Source: Prunus persica (Eukaryota > Streptophyta > Magnoliopsida > Rosales > Rosaceae). From it: 64,000 nucleotides of DNA. Positions 1 to 9,852 of this stretch are shown piece by piece. Where the stretch lies: NCBI RefSeq assembly GCF_000346465.2, contig NC_034012.1, positions 893,134 to 957,133 of the forward strand, given 5' to 3'. The notes beneath the pieces were generated by a model. That model was given only the letters and a program-made list of their open reading frames with translations. It made no database searches and was not told the origin of the DNA. Positions within the stretch are counted from its first letter, which is position 1, and every line of letters begins with the position of its first letter. A program made the position numbers and the translations under genes.

Positions 1-16
1 CAACAGATTACATGGG

Positions 17-412
17 TTGAGAGCACAAATATGTGAAATATATTTCAGCATCCCCAAAAGAACCAATGTGACAGCTATGGAGAGTGTGGTCCCATTTGGT
101 ATTTGTGACACAAATGCTTCACCTGTGTGTAAATGTGCGAGGGGGTTTCAGCCTAAGAATTTGGAGGCTTGGAATTTGGGAAATGGGTTTGATGGGTGTG
201 TGAGAAAACGAGAACTGAAATTTACGAAAGACAAATTCTTGAGGTTGAGGAGTGTGAAATTACCTAAGAGTGGGGGTGCATTTGTGGATGGGGACATGAG
301 CCTTGAGGCATGTAAAGAGAAGTGTTTGGAGAACTGTACTTGCACTGCTTATTGTGACATGGAGATTTCAAACGGAGGACCCTCATGTCCATTAGCTCCC
401 CAAACCACATGA
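17..412 (+). pseudogene. G-type lectin S-receptor-like kinase fragment (EGF-like/PAN region)
   Basis: The reading frame matches the part of S-domain receptor kinases after the lectin domain: a PFGICD...CKCARGF EGF-like stretch, then FDGCVRKREL and the PAN/apple-type pattern ending CKEKCLENCTCTAY and ISNGG. In living members these domains bind extracellular ligands and are followed by a membrane span and a Ser/Thr kinase; none follows here. Between about 55 and 105 the frame is wrong: the familiar CDSYGECGPFG stretch is only readable in another frame, so two compensating indels are present. The frame ends in a stop where the W-containing PAN end should continue, and repeats begin immediately. 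The 5' part lies outside the window or is lost. Family assignment is firm; nonfunctionality is inferred from the indels and missing kinase. Confidence 0.8.
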
Positions 413-701
413 CGCAGACCTCTTCCGACGAAAATACCTCTGTCGACGAAATTTCGTCGAAAGAGGTTTTATTCGAAAAATAAATATAAACTTCGTATCT
501 TTAGGTCAATAATTTTTTTTTAAAAATTCTTTTCAGTAATTGAATAATATCTTAGCCAGATTTAATTACTTTCATTAGTAATTATGTTCTAACTATTATT
601 TCCCTAGTGAATAATTAGTATTAAATACTAATTATTCACTAAGTAAACAATAATTAAAACATAAGTAATTAAAAAAGAGAAATTCAGATTATGGCATTTA
701 T

Positions 702-770
702 AGAGTATAGCCGGGCGGCGGTACCTTTAAAATATTCTATTTGTAGAGTATATCCGCCCGGCTATACTCT
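702..770. repeat. Perfect 17-bp inverted repeat (hairpin) in array unit 1
   Basis: The arm AGAGTATAGCCGGGCGG at 702-718 is the exact reverse complement of 754-770, with a 35-base AT-rich spacer. Unit 2 keeps only the left arm (near 1675-1691), so the hairpin is specific to unit 1 or was deleted from unit 2. Confidence 0.85.
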
Positions 771-2161
771 TTAAATATCTAATGGGTGACTTTTTATTTT
801 TTAAATTAATTCTCCATGATTTTTCTTTTGTCGATAAGACTAGTCTGGAGCAGTATCCATTATGTTTAGGCCATTACCAGGGTATAGCTATTGTCCCCTT
901 TTGATTTTTTACTTTCCCAGAGTTATTACCCGTATAAAGAATTTAGCATTTCCCCATTTAATACTCGTATTATACACGTACGTACGTATTTTTCAAAAAT
1001 ACTTCCACTTTCCGTATACATCTTACAGACTCGTTATAATGAAAGCAAACATATAATACACGTATTGTACAAGTACGCACGTATTTTAATGATTATTCAA
1101 TATCAAAGAACAAAAAACAAAGTCCACAAAATAATTCAAAACAATTAATTACTATTTACCAAGTAATTTACGAAATCAGTAAAATATTTAAATATTCACT
1201 AAATAAATAATAATTAAAACGTAATTACTAATTAAAATTATTATTAAAAAAAAAAGCTTAGGTATTACCTAATTACATGTATTAAATTAAAGAAGTTGGC
1301 TAAAAAACAAAAGTAAAGAAACTAATTTTATATTTTAAAATTTTAAAATAAATAGCAAAACAACCTCTCCCGACGAAAATACCTTTGCCGACGAAATTTC
1401 GTCTGGGAAAACCTAATCCAGCAAATTTTGTCGGCATAGACCTCTGCCGACAAAATTTGGTCGGGAGAGGTTTTCTTCAAAAAATAAATATAAACTTAGT
1501 ATCTTTAAGTCAGTAATTTTTTTTTAAAAAAATTCTTTTCAATAATTGAATAATATTTTAGCTTGATTTAATTACTTTCATTAGTAATTATGTTCTAACT
1601 ATTATTCACTAAGTAAAAAAATAATTAAAACATAAGTAATTTAAAAAGAGAAATTCAAATTATGGTATTTATAGAGTATAGCCGGGCGGTTGTACCTTTA
1701 AAATATTATATTTGTAGATCTTTAAATATCTAATGGGTGCCTTTTTGTTTTTTAAATTTTTTCTCCATGATTTTTCTTTGTCGATAAGACTAGTCTGGAT
1801 CAGTATTACGTTTAGGCTATTACCAAGGTACAGCTATTGTCCCCTTTTGATTTTTTACTTTCCCAGAGTTATTACTCATATAAAGAATTTAGCATTTCCC
1901 CATTTAATACTCGTATTATACATGTATGTACGTACATACATATTTTTCAATAATACTTCCGTTTTTCATATACGTCTTAAAGACTCGTTATAATGAAAGC
2001 AAACATATAATACACGTATTGTACAAGTACGCATATATTTTAATGATTATTCAATATCAAAGAACAAAAAACAAAGTCCACAACATAATTCAAAACAATT
2101 AATTACTATTTACCAAGTAATTTATGAAATCAGTAAAATATTTAAATATTTACTAAATAAA

Positions 2162-2959
2162 TGAAATCGTGCCTCAGGTAGAGTAAATAGATAACCGGAA
2201 TATGATTGGACAAGGATGTCAATCCTAAATCTAACTAATAAAATCTTACAGCAAAAGTAAATTAACACAAGGATTTTTGTACCCAATGGTACGAGGAAAA
2301 AATCCAACTAGGAAAAACCTCTGGAAATCCACTAAGAATGGATTATTACAAGACTCAAGAAGATAAACTTTAAACAAGAATCTATCCAATACTTTTGTCT
2401 TGCCTTACTCAGTCCTTGCTTGAACTCTCTCGAATTGATGATCCTCACGAACAAGCATACCCGCACACAGCTTCCAATATGGAATATGAAATATGAAGAC
2501 GCAAACTAGAATTAAAAAGCTTCACAAAGTTGCTTTATCATTCTAATTTTTCATGAACTCAATTTTGATTCTCTCAATATAAATCTCTCAAATCAGTTTT
2601 TGCAGAAGTAAGTAACAAAGGTCTTCAAGCTTTGTTTCATATCAAGAGAAATCACGTTCCAAAAAGAGTAGAAAGAAGTAGAATTGGTTTTAACGTAAAA
2701 AAGAGGAAAACAATTTTGCTGATTGATTTTATTGTCAATTTCATTCCTAATAAAACTAAATCACAAAAATATAGTTTTCCTAATATGATATGCAAATGCA
2801 AATTACCTTGTAAACATAGTCAACCCTTGATCTGCTCAATATGGATAAGTCTTGTGGCCCAAGTTAATTGGCCTAAAAACTAGGCCTAAATCTACACAAC
2901 TAGGACACAATTACAAGTCTAGGAAATTAAGCCAATTCCTAAGTAAATTCACATTTACA
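2162..2959. mobile_element. Solo LTR (798 bp) with 5-bp target site duplication ATAAA
   Basis: The insert begins TG and ends CA and is flanked by ATAAA at 2157-2161 and 2960-2964. Removing it plus one ATAAA restores the sequence of unit 1 near 1195-1215, so the empty site is present as an internal control. No internal region, primer-binding site or polypurine tract accompanies it, as expected for recombination between the two LTRs of a full element. The superfamily cannot be told without coding sequence. Confidence 0.85.
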
Positions 2960-3739
2960 ATAAATAATAATTAAAACATAATTACTAATTAAAGTAATTT
3001 AAAAAAAAAAGGCTAAGGTATTACCTAATTACATGTATTAAATTAAACAAGTTGGCCAAAAAACAAAAGTAAAGAAATTAATTTTATATTTTAAAATTTT
3101 AAAAATTTAAAAATAAAAAGCAAAACAACCTCTTCCGACGAAATTTCACACGCAGACCTCTCCCAATGAAAATATCTATGCAAACAAGAGCAAACCTAAT
3201 CTGACAAATTTTGTCGGCATAAATCTCTGCTGACGAAATTTTGTCGAAAGAGATTTTCTTCAAAAAATAAATATGAACTTAGTATCTTTAGGTCAATAAT
3301 TTTTTTAAAAAAAATTCTTTTGAGTAATTGAATAATATTAATGTTATTCTTCAGGTTACTTGGGTATAATATTAATGTTATAGTATATAATATATAGGTC
3401 CAGGTTATAGTTGGGGAGGAGTCAAAACGTGCGTTTGACTTAAAATCAAGAAACCAAAACCTTAAAACGAAGTCGTTCCATTGAAGAAAACCTTAAAAAA
3501 AAAAACTTCATCTTCTTCATCGCGCTATTTGCAGAAGGCAGAAACAGCAGCGCTGTTCTGCCTTGCTCCGCCTCGGCCGCCTCACCACCCCTCGCTCCGT
3601 CTCCGCCGCCTCACCACCCCTCGCTGCGCCTCACTCCACTAAACGTGCAGCAAGCTAAACAGACGAACGCTTGAGGAAATTTCCATTCGCCTCGCTCCGA
3701 CGCGCGCACCGGGAGCGATTAGGCATGCTTTTGAAAACA

Positions 3740-3910
3740 CTGGGGTATATGCAGATGGTGGCCAAGATCTCTATGTTCAAGGCGGGGGCTAGGCGGGCTA
3801 GTGGGGGCTAGGCTCGCTAGGCAGTCTAGGCAGTCGCTAGGCGGCCTCTAGGCGGTCTAGGCGGGCGGCATGAGGGTATATGCAGATGGTGGCCAAGATC
3901 TCTATGTTCT
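3740..3910 (+). pseudogene. Two short copies of an S-receptor-kinase GQDLYV segment
   Basis: The block at about 3738-3783 reads TGVYADGGQDLYVQ, the membrane-proximal motif that follows the PAN domain in S-domain kinases. The core of this block recurs at about 3873-3908, with the same reading. The first copy could be the continuation of the fragment at 17-412 after interruption by the repeat array; the second lies within the GC-rich repeat and must be a local duplication. Neither continues into a transmembrane or kinase domain. Confidence 0.55.
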
Positions 3911-4035
3911 TGGAGGGGGCTAGGCTGGGCTAGGCTCGCTAGGTGGTCTAGGCGGTCGCTAGGCGGTCTAGGCGGTCGCTAGGCGGTCTAGGCGGTCTAG
4001 GCGGGCGCTAGGCGGTCTATGCGGGCGGGCTAGGA
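3780..4035. repeat. GC-rich minisatellite (GGCGGTCTAGGCGGTCGCTA-type)
   Basis: Variants of CTAGGCGG, with spacers of TCTAGG or TCGCTAGG, recur more than fifteen times in a strongly GC-rich island inside AT-rich DNA. It is interrupted by the second GQDLYV copy. The flanks 3540-3660 are also GC-rich and contain a duplicated CCGCCTCACCACCCCTCGCT. No coding frame is evident. Confidence 0.8.
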
Positions 4036-4287
4036 GGGCGCTGCGCCAGAGAAAAAAAAACGCCATTTTGGAATCTCCAAGGCCAGGGAAGAGATCACGA
4101 TGGTGCTATGAGCGATAGACAGAGAGATGAGGATTGAAGAAGAAGTCTGAGCGAGAGAGAGTGGCTGGAAGATGGCTCTTGTTAGAGTTAGGGTTTGAGA
4201 AGGATAATTGCATTTATACGTTGAAGAAAAAAAAAACAAAAGAAGAGATGGGCCCCCGATACTCCTCTAGGCGTTAGACCCATGCGT

Positions 4288-4413
4288 GCAGCCCGGCTAG
4301 TGCTTTTAGACTCCGGAAACTTCATTTTGAGAGATCATATATCTGGAGGAATCTTTTGGGAAAGCTTTGATTATCCCTGTGATACTTTCTTGCCTGAAAT
4401 GATGATAGACTTC
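4288..4413 (+). pseudogene. S-receptor-kinase bulb-lectin domain fragment
   Basis: One frame reads VLLDSGNFILRD...IFWESFDYPCDTFLPEMMID, the end of the G-type lectin domain (family form: LLDSGNLVLRD then WQSFDYPTDTLLPGM). This domain is N-terminal in the protein, yet here it lies downstream of the EGF/PAN and GQDLYV pieces on the same strand. The locus is therefore scrambled or holds parts of more than one copy. The frame stops just after this block. Confidence 0.75.
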
Positions 4414-4420
4414 GACACAG

Positions 4421-4654
4421 GAGGAGCTTAGAAGAGCAATATTTGGGCATCCTGAGGACAATGCTGGTGTTGAGAAGTGCTCTTTTAACTGTAACTATAA
4501 GCAGGTGGTGGATGGGCTGGTTATGGAGATGAAGCAGCAGCCAAGGAAAATAATGGTGAACTTGGGTTTGGCATTTTTATTTGTTCTGGTACTTTGGTTC
4601 TATGTCAAGCATACAATCCATTCAATTCAGGAAATTAAACGCCAAGAACTGTAA
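4421..4654 (+). pseudogene. Unrecognised 77-residue terminal-exon-like frame with a membrane span
   Basis: After CACAG (a good splice acceptor) a 78-codon frame runs to a stop: it starts EELRRAIFGHPED, continues through KCSFNCNYKQVVDGL and MEMKQQPRK, then a hydrophobic stretch LGLAFLFVLVLWFYV, and ends HSIQEIKRQEL. It looks like the last exon of a tail-anchored protein. I do not recognise the family. It lies directly after the lectin fragment with no visible upstream exons, so it is either an exon fused to debris or a captured fragment. The region 4655-5025 after it shows nothing. Confidence 0.3.
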
Positions 4655-5025
4655 ATCTGTAATAACTTCTCATGCATGCATATGAAAAATGCATGAATTG
4701 AATAAAAGGGCTTGACCATTGGAAGGTTATCCCTAATTCCTTTACTTACATTTTCATTGTAAAATTTGATTTACCAGTTAAAAATTGTTATTATGTTCTA
4801 AATGTTGTTTCGTGTTTGATAATTTTCCCAAAAGTAATTTTATACTAAATTGTTTCAATCATAACTTAAAAGTTCATAAGACTGGTGCAAATGGGATCAG
4901 CATCCAGCATGAGAAGCAGATACATGCCATAAGTTTAGGTTAAACATAACTGAAAGTCTAGTTGGATATCATGGTAAAACTAGGTCTTATCAAAGACATT
5001 ATTCTGGTAACACCAGCAACTCAAC

Positions 5026-5430
5026 TTAATTGCTTTCTTCATTTGGGAACTTCAACCTGGAAGCCACCCACTTGCCATCACTAACGGGCAGCACCGTTAT
5101 GCGATTAGGGAATGCAATATCAGGAAATTCTGTGTAAACTCTAACCCTGTTGCACAGCGAGTAACTCCTCACCCCTGTACCTTTCCCAACATTTGTGACA
5201 GCAGGAAGATTGGGTTGTATAAACGCTGGAGAGGAAGGGCTTTCTTCAGTTGAAGGGAGCATCGATTCAGAGCATGAAGAAGGATTTCCGGTTTCTTTCA
5301 TGTTATCCATTTCCGGTACTGCATGAAATGAATCGCAGACCTCAGCTTCGAGATTGGCGTTGGCTGATAAATCGTGTAATGTGCCTGTTTCATAAATGCA
5401 AAAACAAAGAATATAAAGGTTTTTGGACAA
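5026..5430 (-). other. Unrecognised frame, possibly a terminal exon
   Basis: A minus-strand frame of 134 codons ends with RVRVYTEFPDIAFPNRITVLPVSDGKWV and a stop. The middle is Ser/Pro/Glu-rich. The composition looks protein-like, and the segment from about 5390 downwards could begin at a splice acceptor, because the upstream residues resemble intron. I do not recognise a family. It lies just downstream of the COP1-like remnant, but COP1 proteins do not end like this, so a shared transcript is unlikely. Confidence 0.25.
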
Positions 5431-5469
5431 AACAACAAGGTTCCTTTTACACTAGCTAGTTTCCTTTCC

Positions 5470-6510
5470 TGCCGTGTGCACCAAACTTTTACCTGCTTGT
5501 TATACAGAGAATAGAGGACAGCATAGTTAGTCTTCAATGAACATTCCTTGAGCACCAAAAAAGCTGAAAGCACAGCATCATTTTAAATAGTCCGCTTAAA
5601 TTACAGATGGGGTAGGTGGTAAACTGTGAGGGCAGCCAAAGTATGGGGCATCTAATATTTAAGTATTGTTAGCCAAACCTTAAGTCAAGCATACACCACA
5701 ATTATTGGGATTGCTAAAACATACTAAACAATTCGACAACCAATATGTAACGTCAAAATTACACAAGGACATATCAATATTTCCCTGAATCCATTAATTT
5801 GTTCTTGCAAAATTAACATATTTATTTTCTCCCAGCTGAAATACAAGAACAGATACTACACCCATAACGCATCAATTTAGCATCCGGCACATATACTAAA
5901 TAAACCAGATACAAGCCTATATCACGTATTCGAGTAGCCTAAACCAGCCAGCCTTAAGTCAAGCATACCAAAAACTTAGTAGCACAGTTAACAACATCTC
6001 GACTATTCAATAGTCGCTTGCAAGTAGTGAGTATATCATTTTACCCCTTAGGGGGTGTTAGTGTAAATAACTCTTTAATAAATAATAGAAGAAACAGAAT
6101 ATAGTGTGCAGCATAACGTTTCTTTACTTTTCTAAAAGGAAACCGGTACTGCATTACATTTCAGATCACCTAAACATAATACCATACTTGGTTTAAGATT
6201 TTAAAGATTTTAAAGATTTTAAAGATTTTGAAACTACCTTACAATCATCATTATGAGATACAAGCTTCGTGCGCTCTGTGCATGAAAAATCAAACACTCC
6301 AAGCACACGTTTTTCATGTTCTTCATATTCCATGACATTTTGTCGGAAAATTTAAGCATGAGCAACAAAAATTGAAGGTTGAGGGAATAAGTACACAAAT
6401 TCAAATCACACACAAAAAATCAGAATGTGTACGTAACATCACATACTTTCCGAGTATTTACATCCCAAACTGTTACTATTCCCTCATCATCAGTACTAGC
6501 TATATGGTTT
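5470..6510 (-). pseudogene. COP1-like WD40 pseudogene fragment
   Basis: Three pieces in the right order on the minus strand match the WD40 half of the E3 ligase COP1: IASTDDEGIVTVWDVNTRK at about 6508-6450, RQNVMEYEEHEKR...LVSHNDDCK at about 6345-6240, and VKVWCTRQE near 5510-5484. They are separated by intron-like DNA. In the second piece a 2-base and a 1-base insertion scramble the usual RAWSVDFS, and GSDD is changed to HNDD. No RING, coiled-coil or further WD40 repeats are present. This is a genomic, not retroposed, fragment because splice-like boundaries remain. A ~9-bp motif (ATTTTAAAG) is tandemly repeated four times at about 6197-6232 beside it. Confidence 0.7.
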
Positions 6511-6554
6511 TTCGTAATTGCATAATTGCATAATTGCATGTTCATTTCTTCTTG

Positions 6555-6740
6555 AATTTTTTCAGGTTTGTTGATGTAGTTCTGATCATACCTGGGGGAA
6601 CTCTATTTCCTATGTGTGGTATGAACTTGGCATTCAGCCGTGAACTGATTGGACCAGCAATGTACTTTGGACTCATGGGTATTGGTGAGACAATTGGAAG
6701 ATATGGTGATATGTGGGTTGGCTAGTGCATGAAGGTAATT
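6555..6740 (+). pseudogene. UDP-arabinopyranose mutase / reversibly glycosylated polypeptide exon fragment
   Basis: The frame contains [23 protein letters not shown] then [13 protein letters not shown] and [11 protein letters not shown], a highly conserved block of plant RGP/UAM proteins, which interconvert UDP-arabinopyranose and UDP-arabinofuranose at the Golgi face. After DMWVG the frame meets a stop (TAG at 6723-6725) and the expected WCVK continues only in another frame. Nothing upstream or downstream matches the rest of the ~360-residue protein, so it is an exon-sized remnant. Confidence 0.75.
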
Positions 6741-6929
6741 TGAATTGCTTCATTTTTTATTCCCTGTTTATGTCTACTGAGAGCTTGTTGGGTATATTCT
6801 ATATGAAATAAACAACTCTTCCATGGTATAAAACTCACTTACTATGCATTTGTCTTGATTTGGAAATGGTTGATGCCATCACTGTCATATGATATTTTGC
6901 AATACCATTTAAGCTTTAATTCAGTGAAA

Positions 6930-7740
6930 TTTTACACAGGTTTTGCATTGTAGTTTTGCACAAACTACATTGCAGTTTTGAAAACTACATTGCAGTTTTG
7001 GCAATTACAATTGGATTTTTGCTCTTTCCTTGGCCTTCAACCTCATCAATTTAAAGAGTAGAGGCTACCTAGATGAGGAATTGGGTGGGCAAAAGAAGAG
7101 TAGAACTACCCAAGAGCAAGGGAACTCAAAATTGGACTTTTGGAAACTGCATGGCCAGAAACATAGTATTTAACCAACATGTATTGAATAAAAAAATTAT
7201 TGTTTTGTTTTGTTTAACTCTAGAGCTGAGCATTTTTGCCCAAACTCAGCATTGCAAGTTCCATTTTTGTATTGCAGTTTCCGTTTATGCATTGCAATTT
7301 CTGTTTCTGCATCGCAGTTTCCATTTTAGTACTTTCATCTTGGTTCTCCATTTTGCTTTTATAAAGTCTAGGACTAGACGCAGTTTATGCATTGCAATGC
7401 TTACTGGTAAGGTGGAGGTGGACCCGTAAACTAAGCAATCTCTGTGTCTAGTCCTAGACTTTGCAGTTCAAGTGGCAGCACCACCTCTATTAATAATCAT
7501 GAATCCCACGATGAGTCTTTGGATCAGGACGCCATCGCTTATGCTGCTGGTGAAGATGAAGGGGAATCGCCAACTATACAAGAAGAAGAAGATGATGATG
7601 ACGGAGATGGACAACAGGAAGAACATAAAAATGGGACTCTGTTGCAGGCAGAAGAAATACCTCAAGCTTTTAGCGCAGAAGAAAAAGGAGGAGAAATACA
7701 TTATGAAAATACTTCTTCAATCAACCAAGGCCTTCATTGA
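6930..7740 (+). other. Degenerate GCATTGCAGTTT repeats and an unrecognised acidic frame
   Basis: Between 6930 and 7400 the phrase (G/T)CATTGCA(G/A)TTT recurs about eight times at irregular spacing, so this stretch is low-complexity duplicated DNA. The frame at 7444-7740 (98 codons) is acidic, with a run EEEDDDDGDGQQEE and a Ser-rich start. I recognise no family. CAG at 7463-7465 could be an acceptor. It may be a captured exon; coding status is uncertain. 7741-8160 holds nothing I can name. Confidence 0.25.
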
Positions 7741-8159
7741 AATACCAAATATATAGGATAGGATGTTGGGTGCAATTTTCCAAGACAGACAGTAATACTA
7801 ATAATAGCTGGGTTTGGTCCAGCACCTCTTGGCTCTCTTAGAATGACGGAGAGTTCGGTTAAACTTGAATTTGAATTTGGATTTGGATGGAGGAGGACAT
7901 GAGATGACCCCATGATCCAAATCAACTTAACTTGAAAAACTTGCAAAATACAAATACATATTACTACTCACAAATAATAAAAAGTAGAGCTAGTATGGTA
8001 ATTCGCAACACTTGTTCCCCATTTTTATGTGATTTGGGTTCTATTATAATATTGCCTTCTATATCTATAATCTGTAGTGGAACAAAAACTTTATGTGAAA
8101 TACAAGGAACAACAAAAATATTGAAACAAATGGATATCTATACGTACACCAATTTTTGG

Positions 8160-8440
8160 TAGAGGGATTGTGTAAAAGGAGTAAACAAGGTTGTGGTGGA
8201 TTAGGCAAGTTTGCCGACAAAGTGTCCCCGTTCCTTTACACCAAGTTTGAATTCCACTCTCGCACATTATGAATCGAAACAGTTTATCCCAGAAATCCAT
8301 TTATATCATTTCAAGACAAGCCCATTTGTTTTTACATTTGTTTGTACATTGGACCATTTGATTGATATTAGGGACAGTCTAGAGTCTCGACCTCCCATCA
8401 ATTGAGTAGTTATCAGCTGAGCTAAGCAACATTAGTTATA
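8160..8440. repeat. Possible tRNA-derived SINE-like remnants
   Basis: On the minus strand around 8430-8370 the text TAGCTCAGCTGATAACTA followed by GGTCGAGACTCT resembles RNA polymerase III A- and B-boxes at roughly tRNA spacing. On the plus strand 8195-8260 resembles a block near 19838-19890 (GTTTGCC..ACA..GT..C..CCTTTACAC). No poly(A) tail or target duplication was confirmed, so this is tentative. Confidence 0.3.
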
Positions 8441-8690
8441 GTGCCTCCTTCATGCCGTGCGCCGCGTCGGCGATTAAGTATAGGGAGGCTCTGGGGATCC
8501 TTTCAAGTGCTTTAGTAGGTGCTGGTTGACAATGAGGATTTTCTCAAGGAACTGCAGAGCAGCAAGAAAGAATAACAGCATCAACCCCCAGCATTGCCTA
8601 GGGTTGCGTTGTTTGTCTATGTTATTATTAATAGGACATGCTACTTTGTTTATCTGTTAATCTAGGGTGGGCTGTTTAACGGACGTTCAC
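8441..8690 (+). pseudogene. Internally deleted genomic copy of glyoxalase I
   Basis: The start matches the end of glyoxalase exon 1 and start of exon 2 (CTCCTTCATGCCGTG and GAGGCTCTGGGGAT; compare 9928-9990 and 10080-10095). It then jumps to intron 6 (CTTTCAAGTGCTTTAG; compare 11698-11715) and the last exon plus 3' UTR (GTGCTGGTTGACAATGAGG; compare 11804-11845 and 11930-12010). Retained intron and flanking UTR show a DNA-level duplication with a large internal deletion, not a retrocopy. It lies 1.2 kb upstream of the intact gene in the same orientation. Confidence 0.85.
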
Positions 8691-9775
8691 ATCATTAATT
8701 TCTCCAGATCCACCTTGTTTTTTTTAGTGCTTAGCGAAAAGAACATTACCTTATCATCACTTATGAGATTTTTTTTTTTCCTTTTCCTCCACTGACAAAA
8801 GTGTGAACTTGAAAGCAATCCTTCTTTCGACCAAAAGTACTAGGATGCCCACGTGCACAAAAATATGCCCACAAATGATTCGCGGCTGCCCATATGTTTC
8901 CAACAGCCTCCAAAAAGTGTCTCATTGCGAACCACAACTTTTATAGCTTTGTTTGTGACAGAGCGCCCTCAATCTTTTAAAAGTTGCACACATGATGTGA
9001 TCCATTTAGGGGTGACAATATTATTTCCGTTTTTGTGCCTATTTTTTGTCTAGTCTCGGCTTTTTTTTTTCGATAAAAATGTTTATCATACATTATAATA
9101 TTTGTATTTCTCCTTAAATTACTATTCTACTCAATTACATTTGATTGAAGAATAAAATTCAACTCAACTACATGGTTATATTATATTAAATAATTTTGTT
9201 AGTCAAGAGTTAATAATAACATTCAAACATGACCGATGATTTATAAAAGTTGGGAATCTTTGTATCAGCCCCTAATTTTCTCTCAAAATCTCACTTTATT
9301 CAGATGGAGACCTGACTAGATAAGAATTTCTCCAATCTCTAATTAATATTAAAAACACTCTAGATCTCCCATCAATTGCCATACATACCGTATGATCTGA
9401 TCAACATAACCTATGGTCCTTATGGAATATCCTAGAAAGGTAAAGTTTCAAACTTTACATTAGTGCAACACCATTAATTGATTAACCCAATGGAGCAATG
9501 GCTGTTTTGTTCTACTACTATGTATTGTGCCTTAAACAAGGCCCAAAACAAAAACGTGCACGTTACGAACAAAAAAAATTACTTCAATCCCAACGACGTG
9601 GACAGATCTTTGTGCTGCCACGCAGCATCTTCAATATCCGTTGAAGACATACAGAGACAACCAGGTGTCAAATCGTCGGATAAAATGCCCTCATCCGGCG
9701 AGCTAAAGCAACAGAGATATTGATTTCACGAGTAACAGGCATCTCTGATTGGTCAAGCTGTTGGTTTGAATTTGA
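8691..9775. other. Intergenic DNA upstream of glyoxalase I
   Basis: AT-rich DNA with no convincing coding frame. The last ~200 bases are the likely glyoxalase promoter. Poly(T) runs occur at 8770 and 9060. Confidence 0.5.
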
Positions 9776-9782
9776 TAAATAA

Positions 9783-9790
9783 TATAAATA
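9783..9790 (+). promoter_or_regulatory. TATA box of glyoxalase I
   Basis: TATAAATA lies 63 bases before the start codon, leaving room for a leader of about 30-40 nucleotides. Position and sequence fit a plant core promoter; the transcription start is inferred. Confidence 0.5.
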
Positions 9791-9852
9791 AAGCTCCACG
9801 GAATTATTTAAAGCACAAGCACACTTTGAGTCACTACACTCCATACTCGAAA

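Larger units (their letters stand above)
418..3345. repeat. Tandem array of ~950-bp AT-rich units, third unit truncated
   Basis: Three successive units start near 418, 1362 and 3127 with the same motif: CCTCT(T/C)CCGACGAAAA followed by the palindrome CGACGAAATTTCGTCG or a variant. Units 1 and 2 stay alignable for their whole length (for example the blocks at 862-960 and 1810-1900) and share TATAGAGTATAGCCGGGCGG at 700 and 1674. Unit 2 is interrupted by a solo LTR (2162-2959). Unit 3 breaks off near 3345. Short frames inside are not conserved between units, so I see no gene. The array separates two groups of receptor-kinase debris. The repeat family is unknown to me; a non-autonomous DNA transposon with subterminal palindromes is possible. 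Confidence 0.75.

Noticed and set aside
862..1993. Short frames repeated in the first two array units
   Set aside because: The same text is frameshifted between units, so there is no coding constraint.
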